From Ilumatobacteraceae bacterium (GTDB lineage: Bacteria > Actinomycetota > Acidimicrobiia > Acidimicrobiales > Iamiaceae): 64,000 nucleotides of DNA. The stretch lies in the NCBI GenBank assembly GCA_025463265.1, contig JAOBWH010000191.1, positions 19,765 to 83,764 of the forward strand, in the 5' to 3' direction. Below are positions 8,309-17,219 of this stretch, one piece after another; the stretch's first letter is position 1; every line of letters begins with the position of its first letter. The position numbers and the translations under genes were made by a program. The notes under the pieces were generated by a model. It had not been told where the DNA came from, did not search any database, and saw only the letters and a program-made list of their open reading frames with translations.

Positions 8309-9727
8309 GTGGAGGGCATCGAAGCGGGGCACGTCGGTCGACCGGCTCGCGGGACGGTCGCGGCGGCCGGCGCCATCGAAGGGCCGTGGCTGGTCGATGC
8401 CCTGACCGAGTCCGCCGACCTGGTGTTCGCGTTCGATGCCGCCACGACGATCACCTGGTGCAACCCGTCGGCGCTCCGGATCCTCGGGATCTCGCCCGAG
8501 GAGGTGGTCGGCCGCTCGATCGGCGAGTTCATTCACCCCGACGACATCGAGCGGGCGGCCGAGGTCGTGGGGCTGAGCGCAGCGGGGGCGTTCGATGAGA
8601 TGCCGATCACACCCGCCCTGTATCGCGCTCGGCGGGCGGACGGGTCCTGGACCAACCTCGATCTCAACGGCTCGACCGGACCGGACGGCTCGATGCTGAT
8701 CGTCGCCCGCATCGGCGGCGACCTCGTCTTGCACGACCGGCTCCTCGAAGCGGTCACCAACCACGACGACTTCGAGCACCAGGTCGCCCTCGTCATGGAG
8801 ATGGGCAGGTGGCGGCACCCCGGCGAGGGCTACGCGATCGTGTACCGGGACGAAGACGGTTCCCGTCGGGCGCTCAGCTGCAACCTGGCACCGGAGCTCT
8901 TCGGCGAGGAACCGGTGACCGGCCCGACCCCGTGGGACATGGCCATGGCCACCGACGAGGAGGTGTCGATCGACGGCCTGGCGGCTGAGGTCGCCGAGGG
9001 CCGGGTCACCAGTCCGGAGCTGGCGGAGGTCGCCGCACGCGAGGGGTTCGTGGGCTGCCTCGTGGCGCCCATCGTCGACCCTGCCCACCCGGGCACGGCC
9101 TGCATCGTGATCTGGACCACCGCCGCAGGCCCCACCGCCTCCGGTCACCGCTACGCCATGGGCAACATGCGGCGCGCGCTGACCCTGGTGTTCCAGCAGC
9201 GGGCCCAGGTCCGCGCGCTGGAGCGGGCCGCCCGGGTCGACAGCCTCACCGGGACGACGACGCGTTCGCGCTTCATGGAGCTCCTCCGCGAGCTCGCCGC
9301 GGTGCCGGATCGCAGCGGCACCACGCTCCTCTACCTGGACCTCGACGGGTTCAAGGCGGTGAACGACCACCTCGGCCACGCCGCCGGCGACACCGTGCTC
9401 GCCGAGATCGCCGCCCGGATCGCCCGCACGGCGCCGGAGGGGGCGACCATCGCCCGGCTCGGGGGCGACGAGTTCGTCATCTTGTGCGAGCCGGGCACCG
9501 GCGCAGTGGCGGCGGCGGCGATCTGCCAGGAGATCATCGACGCCGTCGGCCAGCCGATCGAGGTGGGCGGCGGCCACACCACCATCGGCGCATCGATCGG
9601 CGTCGCCGTCGGCCGTCCCGACGAGGATCCCACCCACGTGCTCGACGCCGCCGACGCCGCCCTCCTGGGCGCCAAGGCCGGGGGCCGGGGCCGCTGGGTC
9701 ATCGCCGGCCCCCGACCGGCTCCCTGA
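8309..9727 (+). CDS. PAS-GGDEF diguanylate cyclase
   Basis: Makes cyclic di-GMP from two GTP. The 472-residue soluble protein has an N-terminal PAS domain (about 28-135: ESADLVFAFDAATTITWCN, FIHPDDIERA), a middle region of about 150 residues that may be GAF-like, a helical linker (RAQVRALERAARVDSLTGTT), and a C-terminal GGDEF domain with an intact RLGGDEFVIL active site. The inhibitory RxxD I-site is absent: PEGA stands at that position, so product inhibition is probably lacking. No EAL domain and no membrane segment are present. Start is GTG 8309 with GAAGGGAG at good spacing. The sensed ligand is unknown. Confidence 0.92.
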   Translation: MEGIEAGHVGRPARGTVAAAGAIEGPWLVDALTESADLVFAFDAATTITWCNPSALRILGISPEEVVGRSIGEFIHPDDIERAAEVVGLSAAGAFDEMPITPALYRARRADGSWTNLDLNGSTGPDGSMLIVARIGGDLVLHDRLLEAVTNHDDFEHQVALVMEMGRWRHPGEGYAIVYRDEDGSRRALSCNLAPELFGEEPVTGPTPWDMAMATDEEVSIDGLAAEVAEGRVTSPELAEVAAREGFVGCLVAPIVDPAHPGTACIVIWTTAAGPTASGHRYAMGNMRRALTLVFQQRAQVRALERAARVDSLTGTTTRSRFMELLRELAAVPDRSGTTLLYLDLDGFKAVNDHLGHAAGDTVLAEIAARIARTAPEGATIARLGGDEFVILCEPGTGAVAAAAICQEIIDAVGQPIEVGGGHTTIGASIGVAVGRPDEDPTHVLDAADAALLGAKAGGRGRWVIAGPRPAP

Positions 9728-9743
9728 CGCGGTCCCCGCCTGA

Positions 9744-10373
9744 TCAGGGGGCGAGGAGGCCGCGGAAGAGGGCGTCGACGGTGGCTTCGACCTGGAGGTC
9801 GAGCGGTGGCGCCGGGAAGTTCGGCATGGCGACGGCGGCCGAGGTGATGCCGTGGACCGCCATCCAGAGCACCCAGGCGATGAGCAGCGGATCGGTGAGG
9901 TCGCTGCGGAACCGGCCCTCGTCGATGGCTCGCTGGACCACGGGGAGCACCACGCCGAACAGGCCGGTCTCCATCACCCGCTCGGCGGCGTACTGCTCGG
10001 GACGGTGGTCCTCGCGACGCATGAACATGATCCGGTAGTGCTCGGGGTGGTCTACCCCGAAGCGCACATAGGCGTCGGCGAGCTGGCGGAGCGCCTCGAC
10101 CGGATCGTCGCTGGACCCCAAGGCGGGGACGGCGACGTCCTCGGTGATGGAGTCGAAGTGCCGGGCGCACACCGCGAACAGCAGCCCCTCCTTGTCCGGG
10201 AAGTGTCGGTAGATCGCCGCCGGGGTGAGGCCCACGGCCTCGGCGACGCCCCGGATGGACACAGCGTCCTCCGAGCCCGATCCCACCAGCAGCGCGTCGG
10301 TGGCGTCGAGGATCGCCTCCGCCGTGCGCTCGCCCTCACCGCGCTTGGCTCGGGTCCGGGGGGTCACCTTCAC
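9744..10373 (-). CDS. TetR-family transcriptional regulator
   Basis: A 209-residue repressor with an N-terminal helix-turn-helix (about 15-62: SIRGVAEAVGLTPAAIYRHFPDKEGLL) and a ligand-binding C-terminal domain containing a WMAVHGITS segment of the WHG type. Its GTG start overlaps the stop of the upstream MmpL gene (GTGA), so the two are translationally coupled. The palindrome before the MmpL start is the obvious autoregulatory operator, making this an exporter-regulator operon. Likely ligand is a hydrophobic compound or lipid, by analogy only. Confidence 0.93.
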   Translation of the reverse strand: MKVTPRTRAKRGEGERTAEAILDATDALLVGSGSEDAVSIRGVAEAVGLTPAAIYRHFPDKEGLLFAVCARHFDSITEDVAVPALGSSDDPVEALRQLADAYVRFGVDHPEHYRIMFMRREDHRPEQYAAERVMETGLFGVVLPVVQRAIDEGRFRSDLTDPLLIAWVLWMAVHGITSAAVAMPNFPAPPLDLQVEATVDALFRGLLAP

Positions 10374-12745
10374 ACCCTGAGCTTGTCACCCTCGTCGACG
10401 TCATCGGACGCGATCGACGCATCGGGGGCCGTGGCCGTGAGGTCGAGCGCGGGCTCGGTCGGTGCGGGCTCGTCGTCGAGCTCGACGTGCTCGCTGATGC
10501 CGATGCGGGCGTGGATGCGCTTCATCCACCCGGGCGCCCACCAGTTGGCGTCGCCCGCCAGGCGCATGAACGCCGGCACGAGGGTGCCCCGGATGATGAA
10601 CGCGTCGAGGAGCACGGCCAGGGTCAGGCCGATGCCGAAGAGCTTGATGAAGCTCACCTCGGACGTGGCGAAGGCGAGGAACACCACCGAGATCAAGAGC
10701 GCGGCGGCGGTGACGATGCCGCCGGTGCGCTCGAGACCGCGGGCCACCGAGGTGATGTTGTCGGCGCCCTTGTCGTGCTCCTCCTTGATGCGGGAGAGCA
10801 GGAACACCTCGTAGTCCATGCTCAGGCCGAAGGCGACGCAGAACATGAGGACAGGGATCGTGGCGGCGATGGTGCCCGTCGGGGTGAAGCCGAGCAGGCC
10901 CGAGCCGTGGCCCTCCTGGAAGATGAACACCATCGCCCCGAACGTGGCCGAGAGGCTCAAGATGTTGAGCGCCAGCGCCTTGATCGGCACCACCACGCTC
11001 CCGAACATCAAGAACAGGAGCACGAAGGTGATGACAGCGATGATGGCGAGGGCGAGCGGCACGTCGCCGTAGATCGAGCTCTTGGCGTCGACCAGCTGGG
11101 CGGACTGGCCGCCGATCTCGACGTCGTCGAACGGGCTGGCCACGGCCCGCAGGTCGGAGGCGAAGGCCTCACCGGCCGGCGACAGCGGCTCCACGCTCGG
11201 CACCACGGAGAGGTAGGTCGCCTCGGTCCCCTCCGCGCTGAACCGCTCGGTCAGGTCGGGACTGGCCTCCGCCGGCACGACCAGGTCCCCAGGAGTGCAC
11301 GCGGACCCGGCCAGCGTGGCGCCGGATCCGCAGTAGATCCCGGTCTCGGCATCGACCCGGGTGACACCGTCGACCTGGGCCAGTGCGGCGGCGTACCCGT
11401 CGACCGCGTCGGCCCGCTCGGCCTTCGGGCCGGCGTTCGAGATGACGACGGCCGCCGCCCCGGCCTCGGCGGCGGAGAAGTCCTGGCGGATCACGTCCTG
11501 GGTGTCGCGTGCCGACTTGCCCGGCGGCAGCACCCGGTCGTCGGGGAACCCGAGCTTCATGCCGGCCGTGGGCGCACCGAGGAAGAGCAGCAGGGCCACG
11601 ATCCCGACGGTGATCGGGATCGGCCGCCTCATCACGAAGGTGGCGGCCCGATGCCAGAACCCGGTGGCCTCGGCCGCCGCCCGCGCCTCAGCGGTCCGGC
11701 GCCTGCGGACCGGGAGGGCGTCGATCTTGGGGCCGAGCGCCGCGAGCATCGCAGGCAGGACCACCACGGCGTAGAGCCCGGCGAGGGCCGACACCGCCAG
11801 GCCGGCGTAGGCGAAGCTCTTGAGGAAGGCGATGTCGAACACGAGCAGGGCGCACAGCGAGGCCGCCACCGTGAGGGCGGAGAACAGCACGGTCCGCCCT
11901 GCCGTGAGGACCGTGCGGCGGATGGCCACCTCGGTGGTGTGGTGCTCGAGCTCCTCTCGGTACCGGGAGACGATGAACAGCGAGTAGTCGATGGCGAGCC
12001 CGAGGCCCATCGCGGTCGTCAGGTTCAGGGCGAAGACCGACACCTCGGTGAACTCGTTGATGATGAACAGCACGAGGAAGGTGCCGACCACGGCGAGGGC
12101 GCCGATGGCCAGCGGCACCACGGCGGCGACCACGCCGCGGAAGATGAACAGCAGGAGCAGCAGCGTGATGGGCAAGGCGATCATCTCGGCTCGGACGAGG
12201 TCGTCCTCGATGGTCTTGTTCACCTGGGCGAACACCGGCCCGAGGCCGCCGACCTGCACCGAGATCGGCGCGTCGGGCTCAGCGCGGGTGTAGTCCTCGA
12301 TGACCCGATCGGAGATCGTGATCATCTCGTCGCCGCTGTCGGGGAAGCGGCCGAGCACGAGCGCCCGGGTGCCGTCGGTCGACGCGAGCGGGTTGCCGGC
12401 CGGCAGGTCCCAGTACGACAGGACCTCCGCCATCTCCTTGCCTCCCGACGTCTCCGCCGCCAGCTCGGCGGCAAGGTCGTCGGCGGCCGCGGCCACGGCG
12501 GGGTCGTCGACATCGCCGCCCTCGGCGGTGACGACCAGCACGATGTTGGGGGTGCCGGTCTCGAACTCGTCCTCGAGCACCTGGTTGGCGGCCGTGGACT
12601 CGGCGCCGGGGTCCTCGAACCCGCCGCTCGAGAGGCGTTCGGCGACGCCGCCGCCGATGGCGGCCGACGCGACGAAGGCGAGCAGGGCCAGGCCCAGGAC
12701 CAGGCGACGGCGGCGGACGGTGAACGTGGCGATCCGACCCAGCAC
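10370..12745 (-). CDS. MmpL/RND-family membrane transporter
   Basis: A 791-residue inner-membrane transporter of the MMPL class, which exports lipids or hydrophobic compounds using proton motive force. The architecture is a first transmembrane helix (about 14-33), an extracytoplasmic domain, five further helices, then the same pattern repeated. The two proton-relay Asp-Tyr motifs are visible: GLAIDYSLFIVSRYREE (near residue 250) and GLSMDYEVFLLSRIKEE (near 640). The C-terminal tail from about 755 is acidic. GTG 12745 has GGGAG eight bases upstream. It is the first gene of an operon with a TetR regulator and is preceded by a GTAAAC palindrome. Confidence 0.93.
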   Translation of the reverse strand: MLGRIATFTVRRRRLVLGLALLAFVASAAIGGGVAERLSSGGFEDPGAESTAANQVLEDEFETGTPNIVLVVTAEGGDVDDPAVAAAADDLAAELAAETSGGKEMAEVLSYWDLPAGNPLASTDGTRALVLGRFPDSGDEMITISDRVIEDYTRAEPDAPISVQVGGLGPVFAQVNKTIEDDLVRAEMIALPITLLLLLFIFRGVVAAVVPLAIGALAVVGTFLVLFIINEFTEVSVFALNLTTAMGLGLAIDYSLFIVSRYREELEHHTTEVAIRRTVLTAGRTVLFSALTVAASLCALLVFDIAFLKSFAYAGLAVSALAGLYAVVVLPAMLAALGPKIDALPVRRRRTAEARAAAEATGFWHRAATFVMRRPIPITVGIVALLLFLGAPTAGMKLGFPDDRVLPPGKSARDTQDVIRQDFSAAEAGAAAVVISNAGPKAERADAVDGYAAALAQVDGVTRVDAETGIYCGSGATLAGSACTPGDLVVPAEASPDLTERFSAEGTEATYLSVVPSVEPLSPAGEAFASDLRAVASPFDDVEIGGQSAQLVDAKSSIYGDVPLALAIIAVITFVLLFLMFGSVVVPIKALALNILSLSATFGAMVFIFQEGHGSGLLGFTPTGTIAATIPVLMFCVAFGLSMDYEVFLLSRIKEEHDKGADNITSVARGLERTGGIVTAAALLISVVFLAFATSEVSFIKLFGIGLTLAVLLDAFIIRGTLVPAFMRLAGDANWWAPGWMKRIHARIGISEHVELDDEPAPTEPALDLTATAPDASIASDDVDEGDKLRV

Positions 12746-12763
12746 GACGAGGCTCCCACCTGT

Positions 12764-12778
12764 GTAAACCTTGTTTAC
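12764..12778. promoter_or_regulatory. TetR-type operator before the MmpL-TetR operon
   Basis: GTAAAC-CTT-GTTTAC is a perfect 6-bp palindrome in an AT-rich patch, about 20 bases before the GTG start of the MmpL gene. It stands out from the GC-rich surroundings and is the expected place for the coupled TetR protein to bind. Confidence 0.7.
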
Positions 12779-12883
12779 CTATCGCTTCCCACCCAACCAG
12801 CGACCTGCGGATCTGTCCAGATGACGTCAGTCACCCGCCGTGACCACCGCCGCAGGGATGGGTCCAGGCGCGTCGAAGCAGGG

Positions 12884-12898
12884 GGCCCCCGGGGGGCC
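12884..12898. terminator. G/C-run hairpin downstream of lipoprotein gene
   Basis: GGCCCCC followed directly by GGGGGGCC can fold back and lies 14-28 bases beyond the stop at 12912 on the minus strand. With no loop spacer or T-tract it is only a weak terminator candidate. Confidence 0.3.
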
Positions 12899-12911
12899 GG
12901 TTCCACCAGGC

Positions 12912-13292
12912 TCAGGAGCTCGCGGTCTCCGCGGGGTCGCAGTCCTCGTACGCCTTGACGATCTTGTCGGGCAGCGCGCCGCCCTCGTCCTGCATGGTGG
13001 ACTGGGTCTTCTTGAACTCGGAGTACGGGATCGCCTTCTCGATGGCGTCGAACACGCACTGGCAGTAGTCGGCCGGGGCCGCGATCTTGGCGGTGTCCTC
13101 CTGGCCCTGGTCGTCGGCCTTCTTGTTGTCGTCTTTGGCCCGGGACTCGCAGCCCTCGAGGAAGTTGTCCTCGGCACCGGCGTAGTTCTTGGCCGGCTTC
13201 TGCGAGTGGGTGCACCCGCCGAGCAGGACGAGGCACAGCGTGGCGGCGACGACCGCTCGAGCGGTACGGCGACGGATCGGGTTTGCGGACAC
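12912..13292 (-). CDS. Small cysteine-containing lipoprotein of unknown function
   Basis: A 126-residue secreted protein with an Arg-rich n-region, a hydrophobic core and lipobox LLGGC, giving lipidation at C27. The mature part is charged (AKDDNKKADDQGQED) and then has a compact segment, ADYCQCVFDAIEKAIPYSEF, with paired cysteines plus others (EGC, EDC) that could form disulfides. Start GTG 13292 is chosen because AAGGAG lies six bases upstream; longer forms would put the signal peptide inside the protein. No family is recognised. Confidence 0.75.
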   Translation of the reverse strand: MSANPIRRRTARAVVAATLCLVLLGGCTHSQKPAKNYAGAEDNFLEGCESRAKDDNKKADDQGQEDTAKIAAPADYCQCVFDAIEKAIPYSEFKKTQSTMQDEGGALPDKIVKAYEDCDPAETASS

Positions 13293-13648
13293 GCCTGGCT
13301 CCTTGTTCACGACGGCGGCAACGCTAGTGCCGCGCCCCTCGGGGACCGAAGTCGGCCGGGGGCGCGGCGGCGCTCGCAGACGGTGGGCGCAATCCGGCCC
13401 CAGACGCGGGACGAGGGTGCCGGCGAACCGACACCCTCGACACCATTCCGACCGACGCTCCCCCCGAACCGCCTGCCGGAACATCTCCCCCCGCACCTTG
13501 CGATGCAGAACGACCCTTGATCTGTGAACAAGATTCGCTGAAGGGATTGAACACCGGAAGGACCGGTGCGTGCATGGGCCGAACGACCTATTTTCGAGTA
13601 AATGTTCGGATTTGATGAACAGTGGTCACACGGCGGGTGACGGATCCG
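13293..13648. other. Intergenic region, no gene recognised
   Basis: The part from 13500 is AT-richer than its surroundings and includes a small inverted repeat CACCGG-AAGGA-CCGGTG (13552-13568) and the stretch ATTTTCGAGTAAATG (13590-13604). It lies between two same-strand (minus) genes and probably holds the terminator of the GNAT gene and the promoter of the lipoprotein. No tRNA or small ORF with a ribosome binding site is seen. Confidence 0.5.
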
Positions 13649-14350
13649 TCACCAGGCGGTGCCGAGCGGGCGGGCGAAGCGGACCTCCTCGAACGCCACG
13701 ACACCCAGATCGACCGGCGTGACGCGACCCGTGGGCGTCCAGCCTCGGCTGAGATAGAAGGCCTGCGCCCTCGGGTTCGAGGCCAGGGTCGACAGCTCCG
13801 CGCGCTCGTAGCCCGCCGAGCGGAACCAGTCCTCCGCCGCGTCCAGGAGGCGCCCGCCGCCGCCGCGGCCCTGGGCCACCGGGTCGACGTAGAGCTCGTA
13901 CACCTCACCCGACGCGGGGTGCCCCGGGTCGGCGTCATCGTCGTGCACCGGCCCGGCATCGAGGTAGCCGAACACGGTGCCGGGGCCACCCCACACCAGC
14001 AGGCGGTGCCGGCGGGTCGGCGGGACCATCGCCCGGCCGATCCAGAACGACACCGGCGGAACGATTCCGCGCTGGTCCAAGAAGGCATCGGGCAGGACAC
14101 CGCCCCGGTAGCTGGCGCCGAACGCCCGCCACTTGATCGCCGCGATGGCAGCCCCGTCGGTGGGGAGCGCGACCCGAACCGGGTGGTCGGCCGACGGCGG
14201 CCCGGCGAAGGGCGGCGGCAGGGCCAGACCGAAGCGGCGACGGATCAGCGCCGCGGAGCGGGCGGCTGCCGGCGTGGCCTCGTCCGACGGTGGATCACCA
14301 GGTCCGGTGACCAGCCCGATGAGCTCGGCGGAGGGATCGGCGACGACCAC
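13649..14350 (-). CDS. GNAT-family N-acetyltransferase
   Basis: A 233-residue protein whose C-terminal 160 residues form a GNAT fold: VRVALPTDGAAIAAIKWRAF (strand 1/helix 1), EVYELYVDPVAQGRGGGGRL with the acetyl-CoA pyrophosphate loop QGRGGGG, and AELSTLASNPRAQAFYLSRG. The first 60 residues are an extra segment of unknown role. GTG 14350 lies five bases after the rsmI stop, so the gene is probably coupled to rsmI in the ychF-rsmI operon. Substrate unknown. Confidence 0.8.
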   Translation of the reverse strand: MVVADPSAELIGLVTGPGDPPSDEATPAAARSAALIRRRFGLALPPPFAGPPSADHPVRVALPTDGAAIAAIKWRAFGASYRGGVLPDAFLDQRGIVPPVSFWIGRAMVPPTRRHRLLVWGGPGTVFGYLDAGPVHDDDADPGHPASGEVYELYVDPVAQGRGGGGRLLDAAEDWFRSAGYERAELSTLASNPRAQAFYLSRGWTPTGRVTPVDLGVVAFEEVRFARPLGTAW

Positions 14351-14355
14351 GCCGG

Positions 14356-15234
14356 TCAGCCGCCCGTGGCGAGGGCGTACACCCGGCGCTTGGCCACGTG
14401 CAGCTCCGCCGCGACCTCGGCGACCGCGTCCCGCGTGCTCGCCCCGGCGGCCCGCTCCAGCTCGAGGGCGGCGACGATGTCCGCATCGGTGACCTCGGCC
14501 GGGGCCGCCGCGCCGTCGAGGACGAGCACGTACTCCCCGCGGGGCTCGACCTCGGCCACGCGCTGCACCGCGCCGTCGAGCGACCCTCGCCACAGCTCCT
14601 CGTGCAGCTTGGTCAGCTCTCGGGCCAGCACGACCCGCCGGTCCCCGCCGCACGCAGCAGCGAGGTCCGCCAAGGTGCGCGCCACGCGGTGCGGCGCCTC
14701 GTACAGCACGACCGTCCGCCGCTCCCCCGCCACGACCGCCAGGCGCTCGGTGCGCCCCGATCCCTTCCGTGGCAGGAACCCCTCGAACGCGAACCGCCCC
14801 GCGGGGAGGCCGCTGGCCACCAGCGCCGTCACCGCGGCCGACGGCCCGGGGACGACCTCGATGGTGTGGCCGGCCGCCGCGGCCGCCGCCACCAGCTGCT
14901 CGCCGGGATCGGAGATGCCCGGCATGCCGGCGTCGGTCACCACGGCGACCACCTCGCCGCGCCCGATGCGGGCCACGACGTCGGTAACCGCCCGGTCCTC
15001 GGTGTGGTCGTTCACCACCCGCAGCTCCCGCGCCCGGATGCCGGCGTGCTGGAGCAGGCGACCGGTCCGGCGCGTGTCCTCGCAGCAGACCAGGTCGGCC
15101 CCGGCGAGCGCCTCGATGGCGCGCGGGGTCAGGTCGCCGAGGTTGCCGATGGGCGTCCCCACCAGGACCAGCCGGCCGCGCGCCGAGGCGCCGGCGGGCT
15201 CAGACGTTGAAGCGGAACTCGAGGACATCGCCAT
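14356..15234 (-). CDS. rsmI: 16S rRNA (cytidine1402-2'-O)-methyltransferase
   Basis: SAM-dependent methylation of C1402 in the ribosomal P site. The tetrapyrrole-methylase fold is clear: LVLVGTPIGNLGDLTPRAI at the N-terminus, the segment VVAVVTDAGMPGISDPG, EVVPGPSAAVTALVASGLP and FEGFLPRK. The C-terminal extension (about 245-292) contains AELHVAKRRVYALATG, the helix-turn-helix-like tail of RsmI. Length of 292 aa is usual. The ATG at 15234 overlaps the ychF 3' end by 35 bp; later starts near GRLVLVGTP are possible. Confidence 0.95.
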   Translation of the reverse strand: MAMSSSSASTSEPAGASARGRLVLVGTPIGNLGDLTPRAIEALAGADLVCCEDTRRTGRLLQHAGIRARELRVVNDHTEDRAVTDVVARIGRGEVVAVVTDAGMPGISDPGEQLVAAAAAAGHTIEVVPGPSAAVTALVASGLPAGRFAFEGFLPRKGSGRTERLAVVAGERRTVVLYEAPHRVARTLADLAAACGGDRRVVLARELTKLHEELWRGSLDGAVQRVAEVEPRGEYVLVLDGAAAPAEVTDADIVAALELERAAGASTRDAVAEVAAELHVAKRRVYALATGG

Positions 15235-16276
15235 CGGCCACCTCGTAGTCCTTGCCCTCCACCCGGATCTTCCCGACGTCTCTGGCCTTGGGCCAAGAGC
15301 CGATCTCGAGCAGCTCGTCCCAGCGGATCACCTCGGCCCGGATGAAGCCGCGCTCGAAGTCGCTGTGGATCACCCCGGCGCACTGCGGCGCCTTGTACCC
15401 GGCCCGGAACGTCCACGCCCGGGACTCCTTCTCACCGGTGGTGAGGTACGTCCGCAGGCCCATGAGCTGGTAGGCGGCGTGGATGAACCGCTCCAGTCCG
15501 CCATCGCCCAGGCCGAGGGCCTCGAGCATCTCCAGGCGCTCCGCACCGGTGAACTGGGCGGCCTCGGCCTCGAGCTGCACGCACATGCCGATGACCTCGG
15601 CCCGCCCGCCCAGCTCGGCCTCGACCGGGGCGATGATCTCGGGGATCCGTTCCAGGTCGTCCTCGCCCACGTTGACCAGGGCCAGCACCGGTTTGTTGGT
15701 CAGGAGGAACTCCTCCTTCAGCGCGGCGCGCTGGTCTGCGGTGAGGTCCCCGCGGTAGATGGGCGTGCCGTCGGCGAGCAGCTCGTGCGCCGCGTCGAGG
15801 GCTTCGACCAGCTCGGTGAGCGACTTGTCCTGCTTGGCGGCCTTGCGGCGCTTCTCGACCCGGCTCTCGACCGTCTCGAGGTCCGCGAGGGCCAGCTCGA
15901 TCTCCAGGACCCGCAGGCACTCCAGGGGGTCGTCCGGTCCGGGCACGTCGCTGTCGGCGAACGCCCGCAGGAGGAACACGACGGTGTCGACCTCGCGGAT
16001 GTGGGCGAGGAACTGGTTGCCGAGGCCCTCGCCCGTGCTGGCGCCCTCGACGAGGCCGCCGATGTCGACGAACTGCACGGTCGCCGGCACGACCTTCTTG
16101 GAGTGCGACAGCTCGGCCAGCAGGTCGAGGCGCTTGTCGGGGACCTTGGCCACCCCCACGTTGGGGTCGGTGGTGGCGAAGGCGTAGGGCGCCGCGAGCG
16201 CACCGCCGCCGGCGAGCGCGTTGTAGAGCGAGGACTTGCCCGAGTTGGGGAGGCCGACGAAGCCGAAGCGTTCCAT
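15200..16276 (-). CDS. ychF: Ribosome-binding ATPase YchF
   Basis: Universal Obg-related P-loop NTPase, 358 aa. G1 loop is GLPNSGKSSLYNAL (residues 8-21) and G3 is FVDIGGLVEGAS. The altered G4 typical of YchF gives ATP rather than GTP preference. A coiled-coil insertion (about 130-200: VEKRRKAAKQDKSLTELVEAL) and a C-terminal TGS domain (EKESRAWTFRAGYKAPQCAG to the end) complete the family layout. It heads a minus-strand unit with rsmI and the GNAT gene. Confidence 0.97.
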   Translation of the reverse strand: MERFGFVGLPNSGKSSLYNALAGGGALAAPYAFATTDPNVGVAKVPDKRLDLLAELSHSKKVVPATVQFVDIGGLVEGASTGEGLGNQFLAHIREVDTVVFLLRAFADSDVPGPDDPLECLRVLEIELALADLETVESRVEKRRKAAKQDKSLTELVEALDAAHELLADGTPIYRGDLTADQRAALKEEFLLTNKPVLALVNVGEDDLERIPEIIAPVEAELGGRAEVIGMCVQLEAEAAQFTGAERLEMLEALGLGDGGLERFIHAAYQLMGLRTYLTTGEKESRAWTFRAGYKAPQCAGVIHSDFERGFIRAEVIRWDELLEIGSWPKARDVGKIRVEGKDYEVADGDVLEFRFNV

Positions 16277-16340
16277 TGCGCCGCACGCTACCGGCCGCCC
16301 CTCCCCGGCCCCGAAGCGACCCGATCCGGGCCGCGCCGGC

Positions 16341-17153
16341 TCAGGGTCCCGTGAGGAGGCGCTCGATCACCAGGGCGACCCCGTCGTCGTCGTTGCTCGC
16401 CGTGGTCTCGTCGGCGGCGGTCCGCAGCGCCGGGTGGGCGTTGGCCACCGCGACCCCGAGACCGGCCCACTCGATGAGCGCCAGGTCGTTGGGCATGTCG
16501 CCGAAGGCCACCACCTCATCGGGGGCGATGCCCGACTCCAGCAGGAGCCGTTCCACCGTGGAGGCCTTGGTCACGTCGGGTCGCGACAGCTCCAGGAAGG
16601 ACTCGTTCGTCGAGTGGGTGACGAGCGCCAGGTCGCCGATCAGCTCCTGCACCGCCGCCGCCGTGCCCACAGGCGAGCCCTCGTCGAGGCGGACGATGAG
16701 CTTGGTGACCCCCTCGGTGGCGAACGACCGGATCGGCCCGATGCGCAGCCCCTGGGACTGCCAGCTCCGCAGCATCGGGAACGCCATCCGCTCGATCGAG
16801 GTGTCGGCCGAGAACTCGAACCCCTGCTCCAGCCCCAGCACGGCATCGGGGTACGCCTCCGACACCAGGTCGATGATGGCGATGGCGGCCTCGGCGTCGA
16901 GGTCGTTGCGGGTCACCAGCTCGTGGCGGGACGGGTCGTAGACCGACCCGCCGTTCGCGCACACCACGAGGCCCCGCTCCCCGACCTGGTCGATGACCGG
17001 TGGGATCCAGCGGGGCGGCCGGCCGGTCGCGATCACGAACAGCAGCCCGGCGTCGGCCGCAGCGTCGATCGCGGCACGCGTGCGTTCCGAGACGGTGCTG
17101 TCGGTCCGCAGCAACGTGCCGTCGAGGTCGGTGGCGATGGCCCGGAACTGCAC
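16341..17153 (-). CDS. HAD-superfamily Cof-type phosphatase
   Basis: A 270-residue Mg-dependent phosphatase of the IIB cap class, acting on sugar phosphates or similar small molecules in the cytoplasm. Motif I is DLDGTLLRTD with nucleophile D9 and D11, motif II ATGRP, motif III lysine in VTKLIVRLD or DVTKAST, and motif IV GDMPNDLALIEWAG. Start is GTG 17153. It is divergent from the PHP-domain gene with 66 bp between. Substrate cannot be assigned from sequence. Confidence 0.9.
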   Translation of the reverse strand: MQFRAIATDLDGTLLRTDSTVSERTRAAIDAAADAGLLFVIATGRPPRWIPPVIDQVGERGLVVCANGGSVYDPSRHELVTRNDLDAEAAIAIIDLVSEAYPDAVLGLEQGFEFSADTSIERMAFPMLRSWQSQGLRIGPIRSFATEGVTKLIVRLDEGSPVGTAAAVQELIGDLALVTHSTNESFLELSRPDVTKASTVERLLLESGIAPDEVVAFGDMPNDLALIEWAGLGVAVANAHPALRTAADETTASNDDDGVALVIERLLTGP

Positions 17154-17219
17154 GGAGGCCGACCGTAGCGGTGCGAACCCTGGTGTTCGCGGTCCGTCGC
17201 ATCGCTACCCTCGGCAGCG

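Noticed and set aside
10487..12958. An 820-codon plus-strand frame opposite the MmpL gene
   Set aside because: Antisense shadow; the real gene has MmpL DY motifs and transmembrane helices.
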